Assembly: GCF_030418315.1 (NCBI RefSeq)
Contig: NZ_JAUHPV010000006.1
Span: 186,001 to 250,000, forward strand
Length of the DNA stretch: 64,000 bases
Direction of reading: 5' to 3'
From: Demequina zhanjiangensis
Lineage (GTDB): Bacteria; Actinomycetota; Actinomycetes; Actinomycetales; Demequinaceae
Below are positions 52,504-60,375 of this stretch, piece by piece. The translations under genes and the position numbers were made by a program. The stretch's first letter is position 1; every line of letters starts with the position of its first letter. The notes below the pieces were generated by a model. It made no database searches. It was not told the DNA's origin and was given only the letters and a program-made list of their open reading frames with translations.

Positions 52504-52830
52504 GAGCTAGGAAGGGCGCGTGAGTCGCCCTAGATCGCGCTGTGGCGCGACGAACGGTGCTAGTGCGATATCGCGATCGACCGCGCGACTTCAGTGCCTC
52601 TCAGGCGATCTGATGCGACTGCGCCGGTAGGTCGTCGCGTAACATCTGCGTATCGATGCCGAATCTGAGTGTGTACCAGGTGCGATTAGATTCCCTCTGT
52701 GAAATAATCGAACCATCGACGGCGCGCAATCGCGCCGACTCCGACGTTTGGATGCCTGGCACACAGTTCGGAGATGCGTAGGGATCAGTGATTCCGGCTC
52801 GTGACCTTCAAGTCATGAACGGATCACGCC
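52504..52830. other. Intergenic region with two hairpins before the replication module
   Basis: No gene in 327 bases. AGGGCG - seven bases - CGCCCT (52513-52531) and TCGCGC - TGTG - GCGCGA (52535-52550) are adjacent hairpins that could end the capsid-side transcript. GCCCTAGATCGC and GTGGCGCG within them recur at 55786. The AT-richer part around 52680-52715 (GTGAAATAATCG) may hold the promoter for the HTH gene, without a clear -35. Confidence 0.5.
52527..52549 (+). repeat. Two-copy element motif, copy A
   Basis: GCCCTAGATCGC followed after three bases by GTGGCGCG. Copy B is at 55786-55807, on the other side of the replication module. Confidence 0.6.
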
Positions 52831-53130
52831 ATGGCGCTTCCCAAGCGAACGCAGCGACTCGCGCGTTTCCTCGCGTACGACGGAATCACCCACAAGCAAC
52901 TCGCGGTCGCCCTAAGCGACCCCGACCTCGGCATCGAGGTCACTGAGAACGAGGTCAAGACCCTCGTCCGCGGATGCCGGTATCCCACCCCTCGCGAACT
53001 CGAACGCATCAGTGCGATCTTCAACGGCCTCCCGCCAGATGTCTTCTTCGAGAAGTCGATGCTTGTCTACAAGGACGCGACATCGTGGCCGCCGCACGGT
53101 CGGGGCTTCCGCACAGGGCGGAACGCGTGA
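52831..53130 (+). CDS. HTH DNA-binding protein of the element
   Basis: 99 residues. LARFLAYDGITHKQLAVALSDPDLGIEVTENEVKTLVRGCRYPTPRELERISAIFNGLP is a Cro/CI-like helix-turn-helix (about 10-68) ending with the typical helix that selects the reading head. First gene of the replication operon, overlapping the next by GTGA; likely its transcriptional regulator. Confidence 0.65.
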   Translation: MALPKRTQRLARFLAYDGITHKQLAVALSDPDLGIEVTENEVKTLVRGCRYPTPRELERISAIFNGLPPDVFFEKSMLVYKDATSWPPHGRGFRTGRNA

Positions 53131-53243
53131 TGGCCGCCGACGATGCAGCGCAGGCCGATGCGTCGAACGCGGAGGACTTTGAGCCGATGCCCGACGAGTT
53201 GGTGGATAGGGCGTTCGTATTCCTTCGCGGAGGCTGGAAGTGA
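53127..53243 (+). CDS. Small ORF, 38 residues
   Basis: The GTG overlaps the HTH stop (GTGA); an ATG follows at 53130. Acidic short product (MAADDAAQADASNAEDFEPM...) ending FLRGGWK. Stop overlaps the next start. Real translation is supported by tight coupling on both sides, not by homology. Confidence 0.45.
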   Translation: MMAADDAAQADASNAEDFEPMPDELVDRAFVFLRGGWK

Positions 53244-53425
53244 ACCGGCGCGAAGAGGCGACGGTCGCACTCTGGGCAGTCGCCATCGCAGCGGAGTTGT
53301 CGCCTAGCTCGAAGGCGAGCGACATTCGTCGGATCGCTGCCGAGCACGCGAAGCGTCCCGGTCGCCGTGTCCGAGCATTGCTTGGGCTGGCAGTCTCGGG
53401 GGTGGTCCGTGGCATCGCTCAGTGA
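53240..53425 (+). CDS. Small helical protein, 61 residues
   Basis: GTG start overlapping the preceding stop. MNRREEATVALWAVAIAAEL then RRIAAEHAKRPGRRVRALL: basic and helical, possibly nucleic-acid binding. Overlaps the primase-polymerase start by 17 bases. Family unknown. Confidence 0.45.
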   Translation: MNRREEATVALWAVAIAAELSPSSKASDIRRIAAEHAKRPGRRVRALLGLAVSGVVRGIAQ

Positions 53426-55391
53426 CCTCAAACCGCTCGTGGCACGTGGGTGGGAGATATTCCCATGCCACAGCGTCGTTGGCGGGGTGTGCTCGTGTGG
53501 TGACTTGCAGTGCACGGACCAGGGGAAGCATCCACGCACCCCGCAAGGCTTCAAGGACGCGACTACTGACCTCAACGCGGTCCGGGAATGGTTCGCGCGC
53601 TGGCCGGACGCGAACTGGGCGGTTGCTACCGGCAAGCGCTCTGGCGTGGTGGTGATCGACCTCGACCTCAAGTTGGGCGTCCACGGTAGGGACTCGCTCA
53701 ACTGGTACTGCGCGGAGAACGACGTTGCGCTTCCCGAGACGTATGAGGTCGCCACCGGAGGCGGCGGCACTCACCTGTACTTCAAGTGCCCGGACGGCGG
53801 CCTTGGGAACCGTGTGGGGTGGCTCAACAATGTCGATGTGCGTGGGGATGGTGGCTATGTCGTGTTGCCCGGCTCATCGCACAAGTCAGGCCGTGACTAC
53901 GCCCTCGCGGTAGACATGCAGATTGCGGCTCTCCCTGGCGCGATGGCGCAAGACATTTCGTCGCGCCTTGGTTCAGCGGATCGGACAGACTGGAAGCGTC
54001 CGGACAGCGCCGTGGCGGGTTTCCCGGAGGGCGAGCGTGATGACTCACTGTTCCGGTTGGCGTGCAGTCTGCGCAGGCGACTCGGAGACGACCGTGCGGC
54101 GGTGGAGGCGCTGATCCTCATTGCGGCCGCAAACTCCACCCCGCCGTTCCCCGAGAAGGACGCGCTCCGGAAGGTCGAGCAGGCTTTCCAGCAGGACCAC
54201 TCGGACGACTTCGACCTCAGCCAGGTGCCCTTCGCTGCACCGGAAGGCGACCTCTACGAGTTCCTTCGCGACCTCGACCCCGAGATGCTCAGGGACGTTG
54301 AGAAGGCGGTTCGAGCTAGGACGGTTCGTGACCTCGCTGAGCGCGTGCGACGCGAGAAGCGTGCAGCCAAGTACGGCGACTCTGCGGCGCTGGACGGCGC
54401 GGAGTTCATGTTCGGCGAGGCGTCCGAGTATGTGCCGATCTGGGGCGACGGCGAGCGTCTGCTCTGGGCTGAGAAGGGCGGGCTGATGATCGCCTCAGAC
54501 CAGGGTCTCGGGAAGTCGCTCACAGCGCAGCAGATCATCGCGGCACGGCTGGGCATTGGGCCGGGCGACTTGCTCGGGTTGCCGGTGCATCCGCTGTCAG
54601 AGGATCGCTCGGTGGTGTACCTCGCGCTGGATCGACCGAACCAGATCGCCAGGAGCATGTCCCGGCTCTTCGACTCGGAGGCCGGGCAGAACGTTGCGTA
54701 CGAGCGTCTCCGGGTATGGACCAAGCCCCTCCCTCTCGATGTTCTGGGAGATCCCTTCGCGTTCGCGGATTGGGTGCAAGACACCTTCGGCGAGACAGTG
54801 GGCGACCTGGTCATCGACAGCGTGAAGGATCTGACCCCGGCGAACCTGTCGAACGGCGAGGTTGGTCAGGCGCTCGACATGGCGTGGAAGGAGTGTCGCG
54901 CTCGCGGCATCAGCACGCTGATCTTGCACCACGAGCGCAAGACCGGGAACGACGTGTCTCGCGCGAATCGCCAACCGGCGCTGGACAACATCTACGGGTC
55001 CGTGTGGCTGACCTCGGGTATGGACTCGGTCGTTCACATCCAGGGCAAGCAGGGCGAGAACGTGGTCACCTACTCCCACCTCAAGCACATCCTGGAGGGC
55101 CTCGATCCGATCACCGCCATGCACGACCAGGAGCACGGTCGCACTGAGGTCCTCGATGCCGGCTCGTCCCGTCCGGGATCGGTCGGCAAGGGCGAAGCGA
55201 TCTTCCACGCCATCGCCTCGAGGTCGGCCCGTGGTGAGACGGTCACGGTCGCGCAGATCGTGGGGGAGACCGGCATCTCGCAGGCGACGGTCAACCGCCA
55301 AGTGAAGGCCCTGCGCGACGAAGGCCGCATCGAGGAAGCGACGCCGTACGACAAGGCGACCGCGACTCCGGCGACCTACCGGGCTGCCTGA
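53409..55391 (+). CDS. Bifunctional primase-polymerase with RepA-like helicase domain
   Basis: 660 residues from the GTG at 53409, which has GGGGGTGG upstream; a longer form from 53367 is possible. N-terminal prim-pol (about 1-190): GKHPRTPQGFKDATTD, VVVIDLDLK (catalytic Asp pair about 83-86), GGGGTHLYFK (His about 122), YVVLPGSSHKSG. The central RecA/RepA-like ATPase has Walker A SDQGLGKS (about 363-370) and Walker B DLVIDSVKD (about 466-474). A C-terminal winged helix (TVAQIVGETGISQATVNRQVKALRDEGRI) could bind the iterons that begin four bases after the stop. It is the replication protein of the element. Confidence 0.85.
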   Translation: MASLSDLKPLVARGWEIFPCHSVVGGVCSCGDLQCTDQGKHPRTPQGFKDATTDLNAVREWFARWPDANWAVATGKRSGVVVIDLDLKLGVHGRDSLNWYCAENDVALPETYEVATGGGGTHLYFKCPDGGLGNRVGWLNNVDVRGDGGYVVLPGSSHKSGRDYALAVDMQIAALPGAMAQDISSRLGSADRTDWKRPDSAVAGFPEGERDDSLFRLACSLRRRLGDDRAAVEALILIAAANSTPPFPEKDALRKVEQAFQQDHSDDFDLSQVPFAAPEGDLYEFLRDLDPEMLRDVEKAVRARTVRDLAERVRREKRAAKYGDSAALDGAEFMFGEASEYVPIWGDGERLLWAEKGGLMIASDQGLGKSLTAQQIIAARLGIGPGDLLGLPVHPLSEDRSVVYLALDRPNQIARSMSRLFDSEAGQNVAYERLRVWTKPLPLDVLGDPFAFADWVQDTFGETVGDLVIDSVKDLTPANLSNGEVGQALDMAWKECRARGISTLILHHERKTGNDVSRANRQPALDNIYGSVWLTSGMDSVVHIQGKQGENVVTYSHLKHILEGLDPITAMHDQEHGRTEVLDAGSSRPGSVGKGEAIFHAIASRSARGETVTVAQIVGETGISQATVNRQVKALRDEGRIEEATPYDKATATPATYRAA

Positions 55392-55394
55392 CCC

Positions 55395-55640
55395 GAGAAT
55401 CATGACCGAGAATCACGCCAGAATCACGGTTCGAGAATCATGGGCGACTCTGGATGATTCTCGGTCGGTGGTCTGAGGTTCCTAGCTTGAAGGATTGGCG
55501 CCGATAGGTGCGACTTTGCGCGTGGGATCGAGAATCATCGACCGAGAATCATCCGAGAATCACGAACACCCGACCGAGAATCATCGCTGCGATATCTTTA
55601 GATATCGCGCGAATGATTCTCGAGGTCGGAGATGATTCTC
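55395..55640. repeat. GAGAATCA iteron array, probable replication origin
   Basis: Direct copies of GAGAATCA at 55395, 55408, 55433, 55530, 55544, 55555 and 55576, a one-mismatch copy at 55419, and inverted copies (TGATTCTC) at 55455, 55614 and 55633. Between direct and inverted groups lies GCGATATC - TTTA - GATATCGC (55589-55608), an AT-centred perfect palindrome. Position directly after the primase-helicase gene matches the iteron origins of phage satellites and plasmids. Confidence 0.8.
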
Positions 55641-55976
55641 GCGGAATGGTCACGTAAATAGGCGAAGTGGCGTGAGAGTCACTGAAGGCTAGGGCTGAGG
55701 ATGGGTTGCTCAAGACCTGCACGACACGCGATACCTTGTCCCTCAATCGACCTGACCTGTACCAGGACAGATAGCGCCACGAGAGGCCCTAGATCGCCCG
55801 TGGCGCGCACGCGAGGCATCGCGCGAGGTGTCGATCGACGGCGCTCTTTCGTCGCCTAGGCGGCATTTCATTGAGGCGTATACAAAGACCGTTGGTCAAT
55901 AGTTGACGCACGTTCATGAGTGGTCGAATATCCAAATATCGAATCGATGATTCGTTACAAGGAAGGAACGACCTCA
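55641..55976. other. Intergenic region with promoter after the origin
   Basis: No gene in 336 bases. Contains GCGCCAC (55774) pairing with GTGGCGC (55800) around copy B of the two-copy motif, and an AT-rich stretch before the next gene. TTGACG (55903-55908), 17 bases, GAATAT (55926-55931) is a plausible promoter for the 101-residue protein. Confidence 0.5.
55786..55807 (+). repeat. Two-copy element motif, copy B
   Basis: GCCCTAGATCGC, two bases, GTGGCGCG; same as copy A at 52527 except for the spacer. Confidence 0.6.
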
Positions 55977-56282
55977 ATGAATATGAATGCCTATTGGCGT
56001 GCCTACAGGGCGACGCTGCTGAGGGTGAGAGCTGAGCGACCGGTGACCTTCGCAGGGCTGAAGGTGATCCTCGATGTCTTCCATGCCAAGTCGAGCGGCG
56101 ACGCCTTCTTTCCTGGCGGTGCCGACGACGGCCTGGACGATGCCCTGCGCGATGCCGGGTGGAGCGTCACCTACGAAGAGGGCGACTACCTCTGGACGGC
56201 CACGCACCCTTCTAGCGGTGCGAGCGTGCATTACGTCGAGGGTGACGTGTACTGCCTCAGCGAAGGGGCGGTGCTGCTGTGA
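55977..56282 (+). CDS. Unknown 101-residue element protein
   Basis: ATG start with AAGGAAGGA upstream and a good promoter. Begins MNMNAYWRAYRATLLRVRAE; contains VTFAGLKVILDVFHAK and GLDDALRDAGWSVTYEEGDYLWTATHP, which suggests a small alpha/beta domain. Not recognised. Monocistronic on the plus strand, ending seven bases before a convergent gene. Confidence 0.55.
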   Translation: MNMNAYWRAYRATLLRVRAERPVTFAGLKVILDVFHAKSSGDAFFPGGADDGLDDALRDAGWSVTYEEGDYLWTATHPSSGASVHYVEGDVYCLSEGAVLL

Positions 56283-56289
56283 AGTGGGC

Positions 56290-56628
56290 TCAGCCAATCA
56301 GGAAGCGGGACACCACTGCGGAGGCGACGCCTGTCGCGACATCCAGCACCCACTTACCGAAGGCGATTGCTGCGCGCTTGGCCTTCAGCGCCCATCCGCG
56401 CCTGACCGCGAGAGTGCCGATCGCCACCGTCGGCAGGACCATGGCCGCGACGGTGATCTGCGCACCGCTGCTTCGAGTCTCGGTGTCTCGGCACAGGCCC
56501 GCTTCGAGCGACCCGATCCGGCGCCGCTCAGTCTCCCGATTCTGCTCCACGACTGCCAGGACGAGCAGCACAAAGAGCGCCATCACAAGGATGGTGCCCA
56601 TCACGCGATCGAACTCTGGCAACCTCAT
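56290..56628 (-). CDS. Small membrane protein of the element
   Basis: 112 residues from ATG; a TTG at 56658 would add ten residues and neither has an ideal ribosome site. Two hydrophobic helices: VMGTILVMALFVLLVLAVV near the N-terminus and ITVAAMVLPTVAIGTLAV in the middle, with a basic segment after the second. Family unknown. Same strand as the next coiled-coil membrane protein, 60 bases downstream of it. Confidence 0.5.
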   Translation of the reverse strand: MRLPEFDRVMGTILVMALFVLLVLAVVEQNRETERRRIGSLEAGLCRDTETRSSGAQITVAAMVLPTVAIGTLAVRRGWALKAKRAAIAFGKWVLDVATGVASAVVSRFLIG

Positions 56629-56688
56629 GCCTTCAAGTCTGCCGGGCCGGTCTGACAATCTCCAGACGCCAGTGAAAACTTGCGGTGC

Positions 56689-57126
56689 TCAGGTGAGGAT
56701 CAGGGTCGCGATGACACCGGCTACGAACGATGCGAGCGAGAGAGCGACCTGGAACCACCGTTCGGTCTTGGTGTTCTTGTCGAAGGCCTCGCCTATCTGT
56801 GCCTTTACGAGGCGTGCGGCCGCTTCTCGCTGTTCCTCGCTGAGTGCAGCCAAAGCGGCTGCATTCTCGGCGTCGCGCTTCGCCTGCTCAGTCGCCGCCA
56901 TTTGGAGATCGAACTCGGATCGCACCTCAGTGTTGAGCGCTGAGAGTTCCTTGCTCAGGTCCAAGATGCGCTGCAACTTCTCATCGAGCGGCCCCGCGGT
57001 CTCCCGCAGTCGTCGCTCGCGGCGACGCCGGAGTATGTACACGTACCAGCCAATGAGGGCTGCGTACACGGTGACAAACAGCGGAACGACTTGCCATAAG
57101 AGATCCGAAACTGACGAATCGACCAT
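56689..57126 (-). CDS. Membrane protein with central coiled coil
   Basis: 145 residues, ATG with GGAGGGGGAA upstream. An N-terminal helix (VVPLFVTVYAALIGWYVYIL), an Arg-rich stop-transfer (RRRRERR), a long charged coiled coil (about 45-115) and a C-terminal helix (FQVALSLASFVAGVIATLIL) make a hairpin with both ends in the membrane. The arrangement is typical of small phage-encoded membrane proteins; function unknown. Confidence 0.6.
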   Translation of the reverse strand: MVDSSVSDLLWQVVPLFVTVYAALIGWYVYILRRRRERRLRETAGPLDEKLQRILDLSKELSALNTEVRSEFDLQMAATEQAKRDAENAAALAALSEEQREAAARLVKAQIGEAFDKNTKTERWFQVALSLASFVAGVIATLILT

Positions 57127-57204
57127 TTCCCCCTCCGAGTGTTGCGAGTACTCTGCGTGGACGATACCGCAGGTAATGACTGGCTCTTCGGCCGGGAGCG
57201 CAAC

Positions 57205-57840
57205 ATGAAGGTTGTCGGATACCTTCGAGTGAGTACTTCGGACCAGGACTACGGTATCGACGCTCAGCGCGAGGTCATCGAACTAGAAGCTAGGCGACGC
57301 GACTGGACCGTCGAGTGGATCATCGACCAGGGCGAGACCGGCAAGAACGCGGATCGGCCTGGCCTAGCTTGTGCCCTTGCCATGCTCGACAGGGGAGAGG
57401 CTGACGCGCTGGTCGTCTCCAAGCTGGACCGGCTGTCGCGTTCGGTCGTGGACTTCGGGCAAATCCTCCAACGCGCCACACGGCCGCGAGGCCGCAAGGC
57501 GAAGCCGTGGGGGCTGGTGGCGCTCGATGTTGGCATCGACATGACCCAGCCAACGGGTCGCCTCGTGGCGCACATCCTGATTGCCGTGGCCGAGTGGGAG
57601 GGCGACATCATTTCCGAGCGCACCAAGGCCGGCCTGGCTCAGGCAAAGGCGAGGGGGGTGCAGATCGGTGCAGTGTCTCAGATGGACCCTGCCGTGGTCC
57701 GGCGCATGAAGTCGCTCCGGTCGCGAGGCTGGTCCTTCGACCGAATCGCGACTCGCCTCAATGAAGAGGGTGTGCCGACTCCTCGGGGCGCGCGGTTCCA
57801 CGGGTCAACAGTCGCCTACGCTGTCAGGGGCCGGGCCTAA
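57205..57840 (+). CDS. Small serine recombinase (resolvase/invertase type)
   Basis: 211 residues from the ATG opening MKVVGYLRVSTSDQDYGIDAQ; a frame extension upstream is not conserved-looking. Catalytic Ser10, and the resolvase motifs DQGETGKNADRPGL, DALVVSKLDRLSRSVVDFGQIL and ERTKAGLAQAKARG. A C-terminal HTH (DPAVVRRMKSLRSRGWSFDRIATRLNEEGVPTPRG) binds DNA. It is a second recombinase besides the integrase; a role in dimer resolution or as a remnant of another insertion is possible. Its 3' end overlaps the convergent HEPN gene. Confidence 0.88.
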   Translation: MKVVGYLRVSTSDQDYGIDAQREVIELEARRRDWTVEWIIDQGETGKNADRPGLACALAMLDRGEADALVVSKLDRLSRSVVDFGQILQRATRPRGRKAKPWGLVALDVGIDMTQPTGRLVAHILIAVAEWEGDIISERTKAGLAQAKARGVQIGAVSQMDPAVVRRMKSLRSRGWSFDRIATRLNEEGVPTPRGARFHGSTVAYAVRGRA

Positions 57841-58468
57841 CCCACCCGCCGAGCATGTGTGTGCAGTACCAAGAGTGCAGGTCTCGTACGACAGATTCTG
57901 CCAATGGCCGGGGGTCCTCGCGGAGCCAAGCAGTGTCACGATCCTCTGGGACCGAACTGTCGCGTGAGACCCACAGTGGCCACTTGTAGTGGACGAAGTC
58001 GTTTCTTATTTTCGCGAGCGATCGAATGCGGTCTTTCAGGTCCCGGGGAAGTTCGATACCTACTACTTCGTGCCAGAGTCTGCCCGTCTTTTCGTTCAGG
58101 TTCACACGTACGAGTTCTCGCGCTTCTTCGTAGCCCTGCTTCTTAACTTCGTACGTGGTGTACATGAGAATCCAGTTGAGCCGGTGTTCGACCCAAGTCG
58201 CGTACATGACAGCGGAAAGCATGGGCTTGTTGCGCGCGGCCAAGCGCCTCGCCTCTTCGATCAAAGTGTTCTCGTGGGAGACAGATACATCAGTTCCCTC
58301 GAAGACGGGCTTCTCTGCGGAGAGCAACAGTTCGTGTGACTCCCGGAGCACCTCCCTGTCTGACTTGCCTCGCGGATCAAGTAGTCCATCGAGAATGTGC
58401 ATCTCCGCGATGTCGTAGACGATCGCTGACGGACTAAACCACGCTGCGTCCGGATTGTTTTGAGTCAT
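57824..58468 (-). CDS. HEPN-motif protein, candidate defence effector
   Basis: 214 residues, mostly helical. The segment KIRNDFVHYKW contains R155-N-D-F-V-H160, the Rx4H motif of HEPN ribonucleases, following a long helix (LSAVMYATWVEHRLNWILMYTTYE) as in that fold. HEPN proteins act as toxins or abortive-infection RNases in many anti-phage systems. It lies 18 bases after the membrane protein gene on the same strand, so the two are probably one operon. The motif alone does not prove nuclease activity. Confidence 0.55.
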   Translation of the reverse strand: MTQNNPDAAWFSPSAIVYDIAEMHILDGLLDPRGKSDREVLRESHELLLSAEKPVFEGTDVSVSHENTLIEEARRLAARNKPMLSAVMYATWVEHRLNWILMYTTYEVKKQGYEEARELVRVNLNEKTGRLWHEVVGIELPRDLKDRIRSLAKIRNDFVHYKWPLWVSRDSSVPEDRDTAWLREDPRPLAESVVRDLHSWYCTHMLGGWVRPGP

Positions 58469-58486
58469 GCGGGAGGTACCTCACAT

Positions 58487-59179
58487 CTAGCCCGACGTGA
58501 ACGCGAGCGTCGCGGCTACCGACACGACTGCAGTCACGGCCGATGAGATTGCGATCAATACGATCTGATCTTGGTTCCGTGACCAGAAGCTTGTCTGCTC
58601 GCGGCGGTGCTTGAAAGTGACCGAGCCATTTGGCGAGACCACGCGGCGTACAACGTACGTCAGACCCCAGCACATCACACCAACTGCTGTGAGCACATAC
58701 GCCGGCCAAGCGGCGTCGCCTGGCTCGCGGCCAAATGCCGCGGCGAGGCTCGCGGCAACCACGACGATCCAGACTCCCCAAAGGCCGAAGAAGACTGCTC
58801 GTGCTACGAGCCTCTTCCAGAAGGCCAGCCGCGACCGCCGCACGACCGCCAGCATCTTCTCGAAAGCGCCCACGTGCGCAAGCGTTGTGAGGTTACGTCC
58901 GTGAACATACGCCTGGCTCTTTGGCGTCAAGACCAGGCCCATGTGTGGGCCAAAAGCCGTCTGTGTGAAGTCCCGGATCGTTATTGGCCCGCACGTGTCG
59001 GCGAGGTCGGTCACTGACTCGCTCTTGTACTCCGAGGTAGCGACTTCGTACGCAGCGAATCTGACGTCTTCCGTGACTTCCTTGAGGATCGACTCAATCG
59101 CGTCGATGTCCTCGCGAAATAGGCGCACATACGAGACGGAACTACGGCGCGACTGTCCCTTGTGTTCTGCCACGGACAT
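58487..59179 (-). CDS. Membrane protein paired with the HEPN-motif gene
   Basis: 230 residues from ATG. A soluble N-terminal domain of about 115 residues (LFREDIDAIESILKEVTEDVRFAAYEVATSEY ... GRNLTTLAHVGAFEKMLAVV) precedes three membrane helices (about 126-148, 158-177, 204-227). Family unknown. A sensor or pore-like subunit for the downstream HEPN protein is conceivable. Divergent from the next gene with only 43 bases between the starts. Confidence 0.55.
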   Translation of the reverse strand: MSVAEHKGQSRRSSVSYVRLFREDIDAIESILKEVTEDVRFAAYEVATSEYKSESVTDLADTCGPITIRDFTQTAFGPHMGLVLTPKSQAYVHGRNLTTLAHVGAFEKMLAVVRRSRLAFWKRLVARAVFFGLWGVWIVVVAASLAAAFGREPGDAAWPAYVLTAVGVMCWGLTYVVRRVVSPNGSVTFKHRREQTSFWSRNQDQIVLIAISSAVTAVVSVAATLAFTSG

Positions 59180-59222
59180 CAAGTTACCGGTCCGTACAGA
59201 CAAGTCGAAGTAGGTTTGGTCC

Positions 59223-59897
59223 ATGGAAGAGGGGAAGTTGCAGAAAGCGCTTGCGGACGGCGCCGAGATTGTCGCCGCGTCGGTGCCTTGGGTTGCGTCC
59301 CTCGGTGTGGCGCTTGGAAAGGCTCGAACCGAGCGAGCGCTCGGCGCTCTCAACGCTCGCGTTGATGCGCTCGCCGAGCAGGTCCAGGCGTACGCGGACC
59401 AGGACCGCCTCGACGAACTTGCCGAAGATCCTGCGTTCTTCGCGGCCTTTGAGAAGACCGCTGCGGCGGTACGGCTCTCGGAATCAGAGGAGAGGCTCGA
59501 GTGGCTGCGAAACGGCTTCGTGAACGGCTACGTGCTTGATCAGGCCGTGGAGGATCGTGAGGTCTTCATGGACCTGGCTCGGCGCTACACGCCAAGACAC
59601 ATACAAGTTCTCGCGCAACACACGGACTATCGATCACCGCTCGGGCGCCGTCTTCGGAAGTACGGTGGCGAGCGCCTGGAACCTGGGTGGCGCAACAGTG
59701 GCAGAACTACCGCGAATCTTCAGACGCTTGCAGCAGACGGCCTTCTCGAGCAGATCGTCGAAGTCGACGCTGGGACAACGTTTGCTGAGCGGAATGAAGA
59801 CCCCGAGGCGCAACTGACTTACCAGATCACGTCGATCGGCACCGCGTTCTTGGAGTTCATCTCCGAGCCGGACGAGTCGGCGGGGCAGCAGGGCTGA
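59223..59897 (+). CDS. Unknown cytoplasmic protein divergent from the HEPN operon
   Basis: 224 residues from ATG. An N-terminal helix with hydrophobic stretch (EIVAASVPWVASLGVALG), a coiled-coil-like segment (LGALNARVDALAEQVQAYADQDRLDELAEDPAFFAAF), and a C-terminal part (TTANLQTLAADGLLEQIVEVDAG ... YQITSIGTAFLEFI) with winged-helix character. It may regulate, or belong to, the divergent membrane/HEPN unit. Not recognised. Confidence 0.5.
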   Translation: MEEGKLQKALADGAEIVAASVPWVASLGVALGKARTERALGALNARVDALAEQVQAYADQDRLDELAEDPAFFAAFEKTAAAVRLSESEERLEWLRNGFVNGYVLDQAVEDREVFMDLARRYTPRHIQVLAQHTDYRSPLGRRLRKYGGERLEPGWRNSGRTTANLQTLAADGLLEQIVEVDAGTTFAERNEDPEAQLTYQITSIGTAFLEFISEPDESAGQQG

Positions 59898-59956
59898 GCC
59901 TGTCTACGTGTCCGGGACGACGATTGGCAGCCCCGGACACGCTTGGAGCTAGGCGA

Positions 59957-60265
59957 CTACTGCCCAGACTTCTTGAACTCCATCGGAGGCGGTCCGGCGC
60001 ACCAGGGCGTCTGTGCCGCGAGTTCTGCATTGTCGGGATCGGCGCGCCAAGCCTGGTCGAGGTAGAACTGTGCGACCACGTCGCCGACCTTCCGCGCCAG
60101 ACGATTAACCTCGTCCAAGTCGTCGAAAGTCGACTTGAAGATGACGCGATGATCTGCGGGCGCCCATACGTTGAGGACTTGAAACGTGGACGTACCGTCT
60201 CCCTCGGCTACGAGGTCAACTAGCAGCGTGACGATTCCTTCGGGCTGTTCGCCAACGGTATTCAT
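59957..60265 (-). CDS. Unknown 102-residue element protein
   Basis: From the ATG opening MNTVGEQPEG with GGAGAG five bases upstream. IVTLLVDLVAEGDGTSTFQVLNVWAPADHRVIFKSTFDDLDEVNRL suggests a small alpha/beta domain with a helical C-terminus. Not recognised. Downstream of the integrase on the same strand, separated by a long hairpin. Confidence 0.5.
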   Translation of the reverse strand: MNTVGEQPEGIVTLLVDLVAEGDGTSTFQVLNVWAPADHRVIFKSTFDDLDEVNRLARKVGDVVAQFYLDQAWRADPDNAELAAQTPWCAGPPPMEFKKSGQ

Positions 60266-60287
60266 GGCTCTCTCCAAAGTAGGTTGA

Positions 60288-60329
60288 GAGCGAAGCCACG
60301 TTCACAAGGAATAGGAGCGGGCTTCGCTC
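60288..60329 (-). terminator. Hairpin between integrase and the small downstream gene
   Basis: GAGCGAAGCC (60288-60297) pairs perfectly with GGCTTCGCTC (60320-60329) around a 22-base loop; a further GTTGA/TCAAC pair extends the stem. A competing CACAAGG/CCTTGTG pairing overlaps it. No T-run. Likely terminator or attenuator after the integrase. Confidence 0.45.
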
Positions 60330-60375
60330 AACGTCTTCCTTGTGGCCCCTTGTAGGAGGCCGTACCAGCGTACTG

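Noticed and set aside
55395..55640. Repeat array that could be taken for CRISPR
   Set aside because: Units are only eight bases, unevenly spaced, in both orientations and without spacers of constant size; no cas genes nearby. Iterons fit better.
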